Source of the DNA: a beta proteobacterium AAP65
GTDB taxonomy: Bacteria > Pseudomonadota > Gammaproteobacteria > Burkholderiales > Burkholderiaceae_C
Direction of reading: 5' to 3'
Assembly (NCBI GenBank): GCA_001295865.1
Contig: LJHW01000005.1
Location: forward strand, 41,357 to 105,356
Length of the DNA stretch: 64,000 bases
This document shows, piece by piece, positions 1-11,800 of the stretch. The stretch's first letter is position 1. Each line of letters opens with the position of its first letter. A program made the position numbers and the translations under genes. The notes beneath the pieces are model-generated. The model saw only the letters and a list, made by a program, of their open reading frames with translations. It made no database searches and had not been told where the DNA came from.

Positions 1-294
1 GTAGTAGCCCGGCTTGCCCGCGTTTTCGATGCCAGGCGGCGGCCGCACGGCGGCGGCTTCTGCCGGCGCCGCGGCGACCGGACCAGTGGCGCCCTGTGAG
101 GCCGGGTTGCTGGCCGGCAACGGCGAACGCGCCTGACCGGCAGGGCTGCGGTCTTCCACCGGTGCACGGTGCGTGGGCGAGGCGCACGCGGCCAGGGCCA
201 GCGCGACCACAGCCAGTACCGTGCGCAAAGCCAGCGCTGGAGGAGCGGCGCGAGCGCCGTGCGGGGTCGGACAGATCAGCGAGGTCAATTTCAT
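1..294 (-). CDS. nlpD: NlpD-type lipoprotein (murein hydrolase activator), 3' part cut by window edge
   Basis: The first 98 codons of a gene running off the left edge. The protein starts MKLTSLICP and has a hydrophobic stretch ending in a lipobox (LALAACAS), so it is predicted to be an outer-membrane lipoprotein. A Pro/Ala-rich linker follows, then GIENAGKPGYY, which in NlpD proteins leads directly into the LysM domain (YTVKPGDT). The LysM and degenerate M23 peptidase domains lie outside the window. In relatives NlpD activates amidases that split septal peptidoglycan. The start ATG overlaps the pcm stop (ATGA), giving coupled translation in the order surE-pcm-nlpD; rpoS usually follows in this group but cannot be seen here. 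Confidence 0.85.
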   Translation of the reverse strand, partial: MKLTSLICPTPHGARAAPPALALRTVLAVVALALAACASPTHRAPVEDRSPAGQARSPLPASNPASQGATGPVAAAPAEAAAVRPPPGIENAGKPGYY

Positions 295-1133
295 GCAGCG
301 CCAGATTTTAGGGGGACGAAGTGCACGGCATCGAGCCATTGGCGCTGCAGCTGGCCATCACCATGGCGGTCGATGACCAGCAGGCCCTGCCCGCCGCGCC
401 GCGCATCGTGCATGGGGGCCACCAACCGGCCGCCCACGGCGAGTTGCTCGAGCCAGGCTTCGGGCAGGTCTTCACCTCCCGCAGCGGCCACGATGCTGTC
501 GAACGGGGCCCGCGGTGCATGTCCGAGACGGCCGTCGCCATAGATCAAGCGCAGGTCGCGCAGCCCTTGGCCTGCCAGGTTTTCGACGGCCTTGTCGTAC
601 AGGCCGCGCAGGCGCTCGATCGAAACCACGCTGCGGCCCACCAGGGCGAGCAAGGCAGCCTGGTAGCCGCAGCCAGTGCCGATCTCGAGCACGCGCCCGA
701 GGTGACCCGCGGCGCGCGCGTTCTGGCCTTCGAACAACAGCGAGAGCATGCGCGCCACCACCGAGGGCTTGCTGATGGTCTGCGACAGGCCGATCGGCAA
801 GGCCGTGTCTTCGTAGGCCTGGATGGCCAGCGCGCTGTCGACGAAACGGTGCCGCTCCACGGTGGCAAAGGCTTGCAGCACGGCCTCGACACGCACACCA
901 TCGGCGCGCAGGCGCTGCACCATGCGCTGCCGCACGGCGGCCGAGTCCATCCCCAGGCCGCTGGGCTGGTGACGGCCGGTGGCCTGTTGTGCCGCCGCCT
1001 GCGCCGCGTGCTGGAGCGGGGCCTGTGGCCGCAGCACCTCACCGGCCGGGCTGCGCGCAGCGCCAGAGGCGCGGCCGTGCACGCGGTCCAGGCCGAGCGG
1101 GAAGCGCGACGGGCGCGGCGGTGCTGCGCTCAT
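291..1133 (-). CDS. pcm: Protein-L-isoaspartate O-methyltransferase
   Basis: 280-residue SAM-dependent methyltransferase that starts repair of L-isoaspartyl residues in aged proteins. The SAM-binding motif [12 protein letters not shown] is at about residues 148-158, and the family signature [12 protein letters not shown] at 112-123. The usual ~210-residue domain is preceded by about 60 low-complexity Ala/Pro/Arg residues, as in many Burkholderiales homologues. I chose the ATG that overlaps the surE stop (ATGA). The open frame continues upstream to 1259, but only inside surE. The 3' end overlaps the nlpD start in the same way, so the three genes are translationally coupled. Confidence 0.95.
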   Translation of the reverse strand: MSAAPPRPSRFPLGLDRVHGRASGAARSPAGEVLRPQAPLQHAAQAAAQQATGRHQPSGLGMDSAAVRQRMVQRLRADGVRVEAVLQAFATVERHRFVDSALAIQAYEDTALPIGLSQTISKPSVVARMLSLLFEGQNARAAGHLGRVLEIGTGCGYQAALLALVGRSVVSIERLRGLYDKAVENLAGQGLRDLRLIYGDGRLGHAPRAPFDSIVAAAGGEDLPEAWLEQLAVGGRLVAPMHDARRGGQGLLVIDRHGDGQLQRQWLDAVHFVPLKSGAA

Positions 1134-1900
1134 ACGGCGGGCCGTGCCAAGCGCCCGGCCCAACTGCCCAATGCCGCGTGGTCGGTGAGGTCCACCTGCA
1201 GGGGCGTGATGGACACCAGGCCCTGTGCCACGGCGTGGAAGTCGGTACCCTCGCCGCACTCGCGGGCGTCACCGGCCGGGCCTATCCAGTAGATGGGTTC
1301 GCCGCGCGGGTTGGTCTGTCGGATGACGGGCTCGCTGGCATGGCGGCGCCCCAGGCGCGTGACGACACGCGGAAGCTGCAGCGCATCGGCGCGGTTGGGG
1401 ATGTTCACGTTCAGCAGCCAGGGCGGGCCGTCCAGGCGGGCCTGCGCCAGCACCTGCTCGACGATGGTCCGCGCGGTGGCGGCCGCAGCGTCGATCTCGC
1501 CCCAGCCCTTCTCGGCCTGCGAGAAGGCGATGGCCGGCACACCAAACAGGTAGCCCTCCATCGCCGCGGCCACGGTGCCGGAGTACAGCGTGTCGTCGCC
1601 CATGTTGGCGCCGTTGTTGATGCCCGAGAGCACCAGGTCGGGCCGCTGGCCCAGCACGCCCGTGAGGGCCAGGTGCACACAGTCAGACGGCGTGCCGTTG
1701 ACCACGTGCACGGCGTGGCCGCGTGCGCCCTTGGCCTGGAAGATGTTGAGCGGACGGCCCAGGGTCAGCGCGTTGCTGGTGCCGCTGGCGTTCTGCTCCG
1801 GGGCGAAGACGGTGATCTCACCGAGACCCTCGCAGGCTTGCACCAGAGCGGCCAGGCCGGTGGCGAGATAACCGTCGTCGTTGGCAATGAGGATGCGCAT
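1130..1900 (-). CDS. surE: 5'/3'-nucleotidase SurE
   Basis: 256 residues, the normal SurE length. The N-terminus [11 protein letters not shown] carries the metal-binding Asp pair (residues 8-9), and [13 protein letters not shown] supplies the Asn and neighbouring residues of the metal site. SurE is a divalent-metal-dependent phosphatase of nucleoside monophosphates, also acting on short polyphosphate, and is linked to stationary-phase survival. It is the first gene of surE-pcm-nlpD, sharing an ATGA overlap with pcm. Only about 75 bases separate its start from the end of the TonB-dependent receptor gene, and a terminator sits between them, so it is probably transcribed from its own promoter in that gap. 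Confidence 0.97.
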   Translation of the reverse strand: MRILIANDDGYLATGLAALVQACEGLGEITVFAPEQNASGTSNALTLGRPLNIFQAKGARGHAVHVVNGTPSDCVHLALTGVLGQRPDLVLSGINNGANMGDDTLYSGTVAAAMEGYLFGVPAIAFSQAEKGWGEIDAAAATARTIVEQVLAQARLDGPPWLLNVNIPNRADALQLPRVVTRLGRRHASEPVIRQTNPRGEPIYWIGPAGDARECGEGTDFHAVAQGLVSITPLQVDLTDHAALGSWAGRLARPAV

Positions 1901-1924
1901 GTCGCCTCAGATTGTAGGGAGCAA

Positions 1925-1951
1925 GAAAAAAGGCGGGCCGAGGCCCGCCTT
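1925..1951 (-). terminator. Rho-independent terminator of the TonB-dependent receptor gene
   Basis: A perfect 10-bp stem (1930-1939 pairing with 1942-1951, GC-rich core GGCGGGCC) is followed on the minus strand by a run of Ts. It lies about 25 bases past the receptor stop codon and insulates surE from the receptor transcript. Confidence 0.85.
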
Positions 1952-1975
1952 CTTGGTTTCGCTGCAGGTTCCTGA

Positions 1976-4903
1976 TCAGAACTTGAGCGTGGCGCCGATG
2001 GTGTAGGCGCGGCCGACCACGTCGTAGTACGACGGGAAGGTGTTGCCGCTGTTCGTCGCGGTGGTGCCGATCGTGCTGCCCACTTCCGGCGGCTTCTTGT
2101 CAAAGGCGTTGGCCACCGACAGCTTCAGCTTCAGGTTCTTGGTGACGTTCCAGTCCATCGTCAGATCGACGTAGCTGTAGGCCTTGACCGTCGAGAACTC
2201 AGGACGGTACACCGTGCCGCCCGGCTCCTCGATGACCTTGCCCACGTACTTCCAGTTGTAGGCGAAGTTCCAGTCACCGACGTTCCAGCTGCCGCGCTGC
2301 GTGAACTTGGTCTTGTAGTTCGGACCGCCGCAGCTCGTGCCGTAGTAGCCCAGGCAATCCAGCAGAGGCACGCCGGGGATGGTCTGGAACTCGTACTTCG
2401 TCACCTGGTTGGCGCTCAGGGCGAGGTCAACACGGCCCCACTTGGCGTCCAGACCCAGGCTGCGCAGCGGCAGGCGGTAACGCACTTCCAGGTCGTAGCC
2501 GGCGGTCCAGTCGGTGCCGAGGTTCGACGTCGAGGTGTTCACGCCAGGCGCGGTGCCACCGTTGAAGGTGCCGTCGATCGGGCTGCGACCGATCAGACCG
2601 CACAGCGAGTTGAAGCCCAGGCCCGGGTTCAGCGCCGTCGTGTAGCAGCCGTTGATCACCTGCGGTGCCGTCGCGGCGCTCACCGACTTGTTGATCGTGA
2701 TCTGGTAGTAGTCCAGCGAGACCGACAGGCCCGGCACGAAGTCAGGCTCGAACACGAAACCGACGGTCGAGGTGTCGGCTTCTTCAGGCCCCAGGTTCGG
2801 GTTGCCACCGGCCACCACGTTGATCTGGCCGGCCGACGGCTGCGGCACAGCGCCCACCTGACCCAGAGGCACGCCCGTCTGCACGCACAGGTTGGACAGC
2901 GTACCCGCCGTGCCTGCCGCCGCCGCGTTGATGTTCGTGCCGGCGCAGGGGTCGACCTGCAGGTTCGCCAGGCCCGACACCACCGGTGCATAGAGCTCGT
3001 TGACGTTGGGCGCGCGGGTGGCGCGCTGCTTCATCGCACGGAAACGCAGGCCCTTGATCGGGGTCCACTCGCCGCCGTACTTCCAGCTGTCGTAGTTCTT
3101 GCTGGCGTTGCCCGACGTGAACTTGGTGCTGCGGAAGCCCGCTTCCAGGTTCAGCGACTTGGCGCCCGGGAAGTCGGCGAGCACCGGGATGATGGCTTCG
3201 AAGAAACCTTCGTCGAGCTTCAGCGTGCCGTTGCGGTCAGGCAGCGGTGCGCCGGTACCCAGCACTTCACCCTGGATCTGCGACGGGCCGTCAGACGCGT
3301 TGCCACCGAAAGTGGTGCGCTGCTCGGCACCGATGGCCAGCGAGATGGGGGCCTTGGCCAGCGGGCTCTTGATGAAACCCAGGTCGCCGGAGAAGCTGGC
3401 GGAGTAGACCTTCTGCGTCACCGTCTGCTGCTGGATGGCGTTGACGTTGAAGAAGGCCAGCATCGCCGGCGTGATGCTGCCTTCGGCGCCGAACACGTTC
3501 AGCGGCACGCAGCCGTTGGCGGTGTTGGTACAGGCGGTGGTGCTCAGCGCGTTCAGCGCCTGGCGCGAACGGGCCAGCGAGCCCCAGTTGACGCGGGTGC
3601 TGACCTGGAAGGCGCGGCCGCTGCTCATGTAGGCGTCGTAGCCCCAGTTGGTCAGGAAGGGCAGCGTGCCCTTCACGCCCACCGTGTACTGCGAGGTCTC
3701 GTTGTCGAAGTCGTTGATGCGGGGGCCGATCTCGGTGATGCGGCGGTTGATCTGCATCTGAACGATGGTGGTGCCGCCGGCACCGGCCACGCAGCCAGCG
3801 GCCGCGATCTGGTAGGCCGCGCACAGCTGGTCGCGCATGGCTGCAGGGATGTACGGGTTGCCGATGGGCACGTCGTACAGGTTGTTGAAGGTGCCCGTGG
3901 CAGCCAGGTTCAACTCGACCTTCGAACGCGTGTAGAACAGGTCGGCATAGACCTGGGCGTAGTCGTTGATCGTGTACTCGGCCAACGCCGTCATCTGGGT
4001 GCGATCCAGCGGCGTGATGAAGTAGTTGGGCGGGTTGAAGTTGTAAGGCGTCACCGCGTTGGCGGCGCCCAGGGTGCCCGTGGCCGGGTTGATCTGGCGG
4101 CTGCCCGGCAGTGCGCCGTTCAGGCCGGCGTTCCAGTCGGCAGCGGGGATGGTGGACGGACGGGCGATCGTGAAGGCCGAGGGCACCGTGGTGCCCGAAC
4201 CACCGGGATTGCCGCTCGTCGAGGTGATCGAGAAGATGCTGAACGGGCGCTCGCCCTGGGTCAGCGGGTTGGTCTTGGCCTGGCCGACGCTCAGCGCAAC
4301 GTTGCCCTTGCCTTCGGCAAAGCCGGCGCCCAGGGTCAGGTCGGTGCGGTAACGCTTGGCGTCGCCTTCTTCGGAAACACCGTAGGAGCCCGAGGCTTCC
4401 ACGCCCTGGAAGTTCTTGCGCAGCACGAAGTTCACGACACCGGCCACGGCGTCAGCGCCGTACACGGCCGAGGCGCCGCCGGTGACGATGTCCACACGCT
4501 CCAGCAGCGACACCGGGATGGAGTTCGTGTCGACCACGCCCGCCAGGTTGAACGGCACCATGCGGCGGCCGTTGACCAGCACCAGGGTGCGGTTCGTACC
4601 CAGGCCACGCAGCTGGATGGTGGCACCACCGCCCGAGCCGTTGTTGGTGTTGGCGCCAATGGCAGGCGTGGTGGCCGGCAGGCTGCGCACGACTTCTTCA
4701 ACGGCCACCGGCTGGGTGGTGTTGAGATCGGCAGCGCTGACACTGGAGATCGGGCTGTTCGACACCGCACCCAGGGTACGGATGCGCGAGCCGGTGATCT
4801 CGATACGTTCGGCGGTCTGGGCGACGACGGGCATCGACGTCGCCAACAACGCGCCGCCCAGTGCCACGAGGGCGCCGGTGCAGACTTTGGTCTTCTTGAA
4901 CAT
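1976..4903 (-). CDS. TonB-dependent outer-membrane receptor
   Basis: 975 residues with a signal peptide ending ...PVVAQ. A plug domain follows (RIEITGSRIRTLGAVS, then IQLRGLGTNRTLVLVNGRR and GGASAVYGADAVAGVVNFV at about residues 35-165), and then a long beta-barrel. It ends in Phe (YTIGATLKF), as expected for BamA-assembled porin-like proteins. The plug sequence belongs to the large family of receptors for complex carbohydrates, peptides or siderophore-like ligands; the substrate cannot be deduced. No N-terminal STN domain is present, so no anti-sigma signalling through this protein is expected. An AGGAG ribosome-binding site precedes the ATG. It is monocistronic, with a strong terminator downstream and a 393-base intergenic region upstream. 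Confidence 0.93.
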   Translation of the reverse strand: MFKKTKVCTGALVALGGALLATSMPVVAQTAERIEITGSRIRTLGAVSNSPISSVSAADLNTTQPVAVEEVVRSLPATTPAIGANTNNGSGGGATIQLRGLGTNRTLVLVNGRRMVPFNLAGVVDTNSIPVSLLERVDIVTGGASAVYGADAVAGVVNFVLRKNFQGVEASGSYGVSEEGDAKRYRTDLTLGAGFAEGKGNVALSVGQAKTNPLTQGERPFSIFSITSTSGNPGGSGTTVPSAFTIARPSTIPAADWNAGLNGALPGSRQINPATGTLGAANAVTPYNFNPPNYFITPLDRTQMTALAEYTINDYAQVYADLFYTRSKVELNLAATGTFNNLYDVPIGNPYIPAAMRDQLCAAYQIAAAGCVAGAGGTTIVQMQINRRITEIGPRINDFDNETSQYTVGVKGTLPFLTNWGYDAYMSSGRAFQVSTRVNWGSLARSRQALNALSTTACTNTANGCVPLNVFGAEGSITPAMLAFFNVNAIQQQTVTQKVYSASFSGDLGFIKSPLAKAPISLAIGAEQRTTFGGNASDGPSQIQGEVLGTGAPLPDRNGTLKLDEGFFEAIIPVLADFPGAKSLNLEAGFRSTKFTSGNASKNYDSWKYGGEWTPIKGLRFRAMKQRATRAPNVNELYAPVVSGLANLQVDPCAGTNINAAAAGTAGTLSNLCVQTGVPLGQVGAVPQPSAGQINVVAGGNPNLGPEEADTSTVGFVFEPDFVPGLSVSLDYYQITINKSVSAATAPQVINGCYTTALNPGLGFNSLCGLIGRSPIDGTFNGGTAPGVNTSTSNLGTDWTAGYDLEVRYRLPLRSLGLDAKWGRVDLALSANQVTKYEFQTIPGVPLLDCLGYYGTSCGGPNYKTKFTQRGSWNVGDWNFAYNWKYVGKVIEEPGGTVYRPEFSTVKAYSYVDLTMDWNVTKNLKLKLSVANAFDKKPPEVGSTIGTTATNSGNTFPSYYDVVGRAYTIGATLKF

Positions 4904-5296
4904 GTGAATCGGACTCCTGGTGAGGTGGTTGCTCAGTCAATTCACTCGCCGCGGCGTCTGTCGCGCGCCCGAACGGGCACGCACGACCCCCGCGCAGGCA
5001 TCGTGTGAACTTATTGTCACGTGAAGGATCCCGGCGCTCGGCCCGGGTCGGCCCGCAGATGAGGGCTCGGCGTCAGCGTTTGCCGGCACAGCCAGGCGCC
5101 GGCGGCATCCGCAAGTTGTTGAATATCAAGGGCTTATCCCCAATTTTCTTAGGGGGGACGGGGGCCGGGCTTGGGTTTCCACCGAGCCTGTCATCGCCCT
5201 GCAACGTTGGCCTCGTGCAACACACCTGCCGGGGCCGCAGGCCCAGCGCCCTGGAATACCGGCAGTGACAGCAGGGTCGTTGGCCCCGCAGTGCCT
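4904..5296. other. Intergenic region upstream of the receptor gene, no gene seen
   Basis: 393 bases with no convincing coding sequence on either strand. It must hold the receptor promoter (minus strand). The receptor ribosome-binding site (AGGAG) lies within 15 bases of its ATG. An AT-richer stretch at about 5115-5152 stands out from the GC-rich background and is the likeliest promoter or regulator site, but I see no good -35/-10 pair, Fur box or terminator hairpin. Confidence 0.6.
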
Positions 5297-6199
5297 TCAC
5301 CAGCCGACGAAGGCGTCGCGGCCCTGCACCGCCAGTTGCACACGCCGGCCCACCGGCAGGCACACGCGCGGGTGCAGATGGCCGAAGGGCAGCCCGGTCA
5401 GCACGGGCGTGGGCGTCACCGAACGCAGGTGGGCCACCACCGTCTTGAGCGAATAGCCGCGGTCCAGCGGCGACTTTTTCCACTCGCTGAAGTGGCCCAG
5501 CAACACCGCTTTCTGCCGCGCCAGCACGCCGGCCTGGTGCAGTTGCAGCAGGCAGCGTTCGACCCGGTACGGGTGCTCACCCACGTCTTCCAGGAACAGG
5601 ATGCCGCCGCTGATGCGCGGCCAGTGCGGCGTGCCCAGCATCGAACACACCATCGCGAGGTTGCCGCCCCAAAGTTTGCCGCTGGCGGCCAGCCCGTCGT
5701 AGCCCGCTTCGGTGCGGAAACCCACGGCCTCGAGCTCACCGCCCATGGCCTCGACAAAACAATCGCGGGTGACTTCGTCGACACCGCCTTCGGCCTCGGT
5801 GCGGCCGAAGCTCTCCACCGCCGTGGGGCCGGCCCAGCTCTCGTGGCCGCTGTGGGCCAGCAGGCCCAGTTGCAGGGCCGTGAGGTCGCTGAAGCCCACC
5901 CAGCGGGTGCCGTGCTCGACGCTGCGCGCCAGCAGCGGCCAGTCGATGCGGTCGAGCAGGCGCGTGCAGCCGTAGCCGCCGCGCACGGCCAGCGCCACCG
6001 AGGGCGCGGCCAGCGCCACGCGGTGGATGGCGGCCAGGCGGGTGTCGTCATCGCCGGCAAACCGCTGGTGGCGGGCCAGAGCCGCTTCGTCGATGCTGAC
6101 GCTGAAACCCAGGCCCTGCAGGCGGCGCGCGGCCAGGCGAAGGCCGGCGGCCTTGGGCAGCGCCCCGGCGGGCGCGTAGAGCGTGAGGGTCGTGGTCAT
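5297..6199 (-). CDS. ldcA: LD-carboxypeptidase (muramoyltetrapeptide carboxypeptidase, S66 family)
   Basis: 300-residue cytoplasmic serine peptidase that removes the terminal D-Ala from tetrapeptides during murein recycling. The S66 Ser-Glu-His triad can be placed at S104 (VGFSDLTAL), E204 (GILFLEDVGEHP) and H274 (GLPFGHLHP). The N-terminal RGGYGCTRLL and the KLWGGNL segment are further family hallmarks. The length is typical, and no signal peptide is seen. The neighbouring tadA and DUF2087 genes lie upstream on the same strand with an 11-base gap, so the three may be cotranscribed without an obvious functional link. Confidence 0.93.
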   Translation of the reverse strand: MTTTLTLYAPAGALPKAAGLRLAARRLQGLGFSVSIDEAALARHQRFAGDDDTRLAAIHRVALAAPSVALAVRGGYGCTRLLDRIDWPLLARSVEHGTRWVGFSDLTALQLGLLAHSGHESWAGPTAVESFGRTEAEGGVDEVTRDCFVEAMGGELEAVGFRTEAGYDGLAASGKLWGGNLAMVCSMLGTPHWPRISGGILFLEDVGEHPYRVERCLLQLHQAGVLARQKAVLLGHFSEWKKSPLDRGYSLKTVVAHLRSVTPTPVLTGLPFGHLHPRVCLPVGRRVQLAVQGRDAFVGW

Positions 6200-6210
6200 G
6201 GTTCGGGCTT

Positions 6211-7325
<1,115 letters not shown>

Positions 7326-7425
7326 GGGACAAGCCTCCGTCCCGGCCGCGGCCGGGGGCAAGCGGCGCCACTCCCGGCGCCGGTGGCCGATTCTGCCGCG
7401 TCGCTCCGCCCCGGCCGCGGCGCGG

Positions 7426-8817
7426 TCAGCCCGCCGCAGGTGGCGGCGCGCCGCCGCCAAGCACGCGGTACAGCTGCACCGCGTTCTGCAGCCGCGCCAA
7501 CTGCAGCTGCACCACGGCCTGGCGTGCGGCCAGCGCGGACCGTTCGGCGTCCAGCCGTTCCAGTGCGTTGGCAACGCCGCCGCTGAACAGCTGCTCGGCC
7601 AGCGCCAGGCGCCGCGCCTCGGCATCGGCCTGGGCCTGCTGCGCCGCCAGCTGCTCACCCAGCGTGGCACGGCCGGCCAGCGCATCGGCCACTTCGCGGA
7701 AGGCGGTCTGCACTGTCTTTTCGTAGCTGGCCACGGCGATGTCACGCGCCGCCTGTGCCACCGCCAGGTTGGCGCTGTTGCGGCCGCTGTCGAACAGGGG
7801 CTGCAGCAACTGCGGCGCGAAGGTCCAGGCGGTGTTGTCGAACAGGCCGCTGAGCTGGTTGCTCGCAAAACCTGCGCTGCCGGTGAGCGAGATGCGCGGG
7901 AAAAACGCCGCGCGTGCCGCGCCGATGTTGGCGTTGGCCGCCACCAGCTGCTGCTCGGCCTGGCGCACGTCGGGGCGTTGCAGCAGCACTTCAGAAGGCA
8001 GCCCCACCGGCAGCTCGGCCAGGCGCAGCTGCTGCAGCGGTGCGGCCGCAGGCAGGTCGGCCGGCAGCGGCTGGCCCAGCAGCAGGGCCAGCGCGTTGCT
8101 GTCCTGGCTGCGCTGGCGCTGCAAGGCAGCCAGGCCGACACGCGCCGCGGCCACCAGCGATTCGGCGCTGCGCAGTTCGGGCTCGGCCGCCACACCGCCG
8201 TCGAAGCGCAGCTTCACGAGCCGCAGCCCCTCCTCGCGAGAAGCCAGCGTGCGCTGGGTCAAGGCCAGCAGTTCGTCGTCGGCGCGCAAGGCCAGGTCGG
8301 CCGAGGCCACGGCGGCCACCAGGCTGGCCTGGGCGGCACGCCGGCCTTCGTCGGTGGCCAGGTAACGCGCCACCGCGGCCTCGCTGAGGTTTTTCACGCG
8401 GCCGAACAGGTCGAGCTCGAAGGCCGTGATCTGCAGGCCCAGCGAGTAGCTGTTGCCCGTCGGCGCGCGGCTGCCGCTGACACCCGCGTTGACGGTGGGC
8501 AGCTGGTCGGCGCGCTGCACCCCCAGCTGCGCACGCGCCTGCTCGACGTTGAGCACCGCAATGCGCAGATCGCGGTTGTTCAGCAGTGCCAGGTCCACCA
8601 GCGCTTTCAGCCGGGCATCGGCGAAAAAGTCTTGCCAGGCCAGCTCGGCAGCCGGCGTGCCGGTGCCCGCACCGGCCTGCGGAAAGGCCTCGGCCACCGG
8701 CGCCGCCGGGCGCTGGTGCACAGGCGCGAACGAACAGGCCGCCAATAGCATCGACGACAACAAGGGCAGCAGCACCTGCGGGCGTTGCGAAACAGGGTTC
8801 CAGCGGCGCGACATCAC
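7426..8817 (-). CDS. RND efflux outer-membrane channel (OprM/NodT family lipoprotein)
   Basis: 463 residues. A signal peptide with lipobox LLAAC places the lipidated Cys at about residue 28. Two outer-membrane-efflux repeats follow (for example LLNNRDLRIAVLNVEQARAQ in the first half and AQLGV/ANIGAARAAFFPRISL in the second), which build the TolC-like alpha-barrel. It is the third gene of a tripartite pump: its ATG overlaps the stop of the AcrB-type transporter gene by 4 bases. It forms the exit duct through the outer membrane for the upstream transporter and adaptor. Confidence 0.95.
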   Translation of the reverse strand: MMSRRWNPVSQRPQVLLPLLSSMLLAACSFAPVHQRPAAPVAEAFPQAGAGTGTPAAELAWQDFFADARLKALVDLALLNNRDLRIAVLNVEQARAQLGVQRADQLPTVNAGVSGSRAPTGNSYSLGLQITAFELDLFGRVKNLSEAAVARYLATDEGRRAAQASLVAAVASADLALRADDELLALTQRTLASREEGLRLVKLRFDGGVAAEPELRSAESLVAAARVGLAALQRQRSQDSNALALLLGQPLPADLPAAAPLQQLRLAELPVGLPSEVLLQRPDVRQAEQQLVAANANIGAARAAFFPRISLTGSAGFASNQLSGLFDNTAWTFAPQLLQPLFDSGRNSANLAVAQAARDIAVASYEKTVQTAFREVADALAGRATLGEQLAAQQAQADAEARRLALAEQLFSGGVANALERLDAERSALAARQAVVQLQLARLQNAVQLYRVLGGGAPPPAAG

Positions 8818-11800
8818 TTGGCCTCCTCGGGCGTGTTGACGCCCCAGGTGCCGGGCACCTTGGGCTTGAAAAAACGCCGCACGACGACGAAGAACACCGG
8901 CACGAAAAACACCGCCAGCACCACCGCGGTGATCATGCCGCCGACCACGCCAGTGCCGATGGCGCGCTGGCTGGCCGAGCCCGCGCCACTGGCGAAGAAC
9001 AGCGGCAGCACGCCCAGGATGAAGGCCAGCGAGGTCATCACGATGGGGCGGAACCGCAGGTGAGCCGCTTCCAGCGCGGCGTCCACCGCGCTCTTGCCCT
9101 GGGCCTGCAGGTCTTTGGCGAACTCGATGATCAGGATCGCGTTCTTGGCGCTCAGACCGATGATGGTGATGAGGCCGACCTGGAAGTACACGTCGTTTGC
9201 ATACCCGCGGAACAGCGTGGCGAGCACCACCCCCAGCACGCCCAGCGGCACCACCAGGATCACCGAGAACGGGATGCTCCAGCTTTCATACAGCGCCGCC
9301 AGGCACAAGAAAACCGCCAGGATGGCGAAGCCGTAAAGAACGAAGGCCTGCGCCCCCGCGAGCTTCTCTTCCCGCGACAGCCCCGTCCACTCGTAGCCGA
9401 AGCCCTGCGGCAGCCGTGCCGCCAGACGCTCCATCTCGGCGATGGCGTCGCCCGTGCTGTAGCCCGGCGCGGCGCTGCCGCCGATGCGCATGGCCGGGTA
9501 GCCGTTGTAGCGCACGGTCTGCATGGCGCCCGTCACCCAGCGTGTGGTGGCGAAAGCGCTCAGCGGCACCGGTTCGCCCTGCGCATTGCTGGCGCTCAGC
9601 TTGAGCAGGTCTTCGGGCTGCATGCGGGCCGGGGCGTCGGCCTGCACCACCACACGTTGCAGCCGGCCGGCGCTCGGGAAGTCATTGACATAGCTCGAGC
9701 CCAGCGCGGTGCCAATGGCGTTGCTGATGCTGTCGAAACCCACGCCCAATGCAGCGGCCTTGTCGCGGTCGATGTCGATCTGCAGCTGCGGCGCGTCTTC
9801 CAGGCCGTCGGGGCGCACTTGCGTCAGCACCTTGCTTTGGCTGGCCATCCCCAGCAACTGGTTGCGCGCGGCCACCAACGCGTCGTGGCCGAGGCCGGCG
9901 CGGTCTTGCAGGCGGAAGGTGAAGCCCGAGGCCTGGCCCAGCTCAGGAATCGGCGGCGGGCTCAGCGGGAAGATGAAGGCATCACGCACACCCATCAGCG
10001 CACCGAAAGCCCGGCCGGCCAAAGCCTGCGCGCTGTTTTCGGGCTTGGGGCGCAAGTCCCAGTCTTTCAGCGTGACGAAGGCGAGCGCGGCGTTCTGGCC
10101 CTGGCCGCTGAAGCTGAAGCCCAGCACGCCGACCATGCTCTCCACCTCGGGCTGCCTGAGCATGAAGGCCTCCACCTGCTCCATCGCAGCGCGTGTGCGC
10201 TCTTGCGTGGCACCGGGTGGCAGCTGCACGTTGACGATGAGGTTGCCCTGGTCCTCCTGCGGCAGGAAACTGGCCGGCAAGCGCGCGTAGACAAAAACCA
10301 CGACACCGATGATGGCGCCGTAGATCACGAGGTAGCGCAGCGACTTGTTCAGCATGCGCGCCACCATGCTCTCGTAGCCCTGGGTGGTGCGGTTGAAGAC
10401 GCGGTTGAAGGCGCCGAAGAAGCCGCGCTTTTCATGGTGGTGGCCGGCCTGCACGGGCTTGAGCAGCGTGGCGCACAGTGCCGGCGTGAGGCTCAGCGCC
10501 AGGAAGGCCGAAAACGCGATGCTGGCCACCATCACGGCCGAGAACTGGCGGTAGATGTTGCCCACGCTGCCCGAGAAGAAGGCCAGCGGCACGAACACCG
10601 CGATCAGCACCAGCGTCACACCGATCACGGCGCCGGAGATCTGCCCCATGGCCTTGCGCGTGGCTTCACGCGGCGGCAGGCCTTCTTCGCTCATGATGCG
10701 TTCGACGTTCTCCACCACCACGATGGCGTCGTCCACCACGATGCCGATCACCAGCACCATGCCGAACATGGTGAGCACGTTGATCGAGAAGCCCAAAGCC
10801 AGCAGCACGCCGAAGGTCCCCAGCAGGGCCACCGGCACCACCAGCGTGGGAATCAGCGTGTAGCGGAAGTTCTGCAGGAAGACGAACATCACCAGGAAGA
10901 CCAGCGCCACCGCTTCCAGCAGCGTGATCACCACCTGCTCGATGGAGATCTTCACGAAACGCGAGCTGTCGTAAGGCACGCTGTAGCTCACGCCTGCAGG
11001 GAAAAAGCGCTTGAGCTCTTCCATCTTGGCGCGCACGGCCGAGGCCGTGGCCAGCGCGTTGCCGGTGGGCGAGAGCTGCACGCCGATGCCGGTGGACGGC
11101 TTGCCATTCAGCCGCGCCGAGGTTGCGTAGGTCTGGGCGCCGAGTTCGATGCGGGCCACGTCGCGCAGCCGCACGGTGCTGCCATCGCGGTTGGCGCGCA
11201 GCAGCACGTTGCCGAACTGCTCCACGGTGCCGAGCTGGCCGCTCACCACCACGGTGGCCGCGATGCCCTGCCCTGCCACGTTGGGCAGCTCGCCGATGGC
11301 GCCGGCCGGCACCTGCGCGTTCTGCGCGCGGATGGCGGCCACCACCTCGGCGCTGCTGAGCTTGTAGCCCTGCAGCTTGGCCGGGTCGACCCAGATGCGC
11401 ATGGCGCGTTCGGTACCGAAGAGCTGGGCCTGGCCGACGCCGGCCACACGCTGCAGCTCGGGCAGCACGTTGCGCGCGGCGTAGTCGCCCAGCGCCACGG
11501 GGTCGTAGGCCGGGTTGGTGCTGGACAGGATGGCAAACAGCAGGAAGTTGGCGCGTGACTTGTCCACGCGCACGCCCTGCTGCGTGACGGCCGAGGGCAG
11601 GCGCGGCGTGGCGCGCCCCAAGCGGTTCTGCACCTCCACCTGCGCCAGATCGGCGTTGGTGCCGGGCTCGAAGCTCAGCGTGATGGTGCCGCTGCCGTTG
11701 GCCTGCGCCACGCTCTCCACGTAGATGAGACCAGGCGCGCCGTTCATCTCTTGTTCGATGACGGCCAGCACGCTGTCTTCCAGCGTCTGCGCCGAAGCAC

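Noticed and set aside
8586..11558. 990-codon plus-strand frame
   Set aside because: Antisense to the AcrB-type transporter gene, which is unambiguous; the frame has no domain and is His/Gln/Arg-rich.
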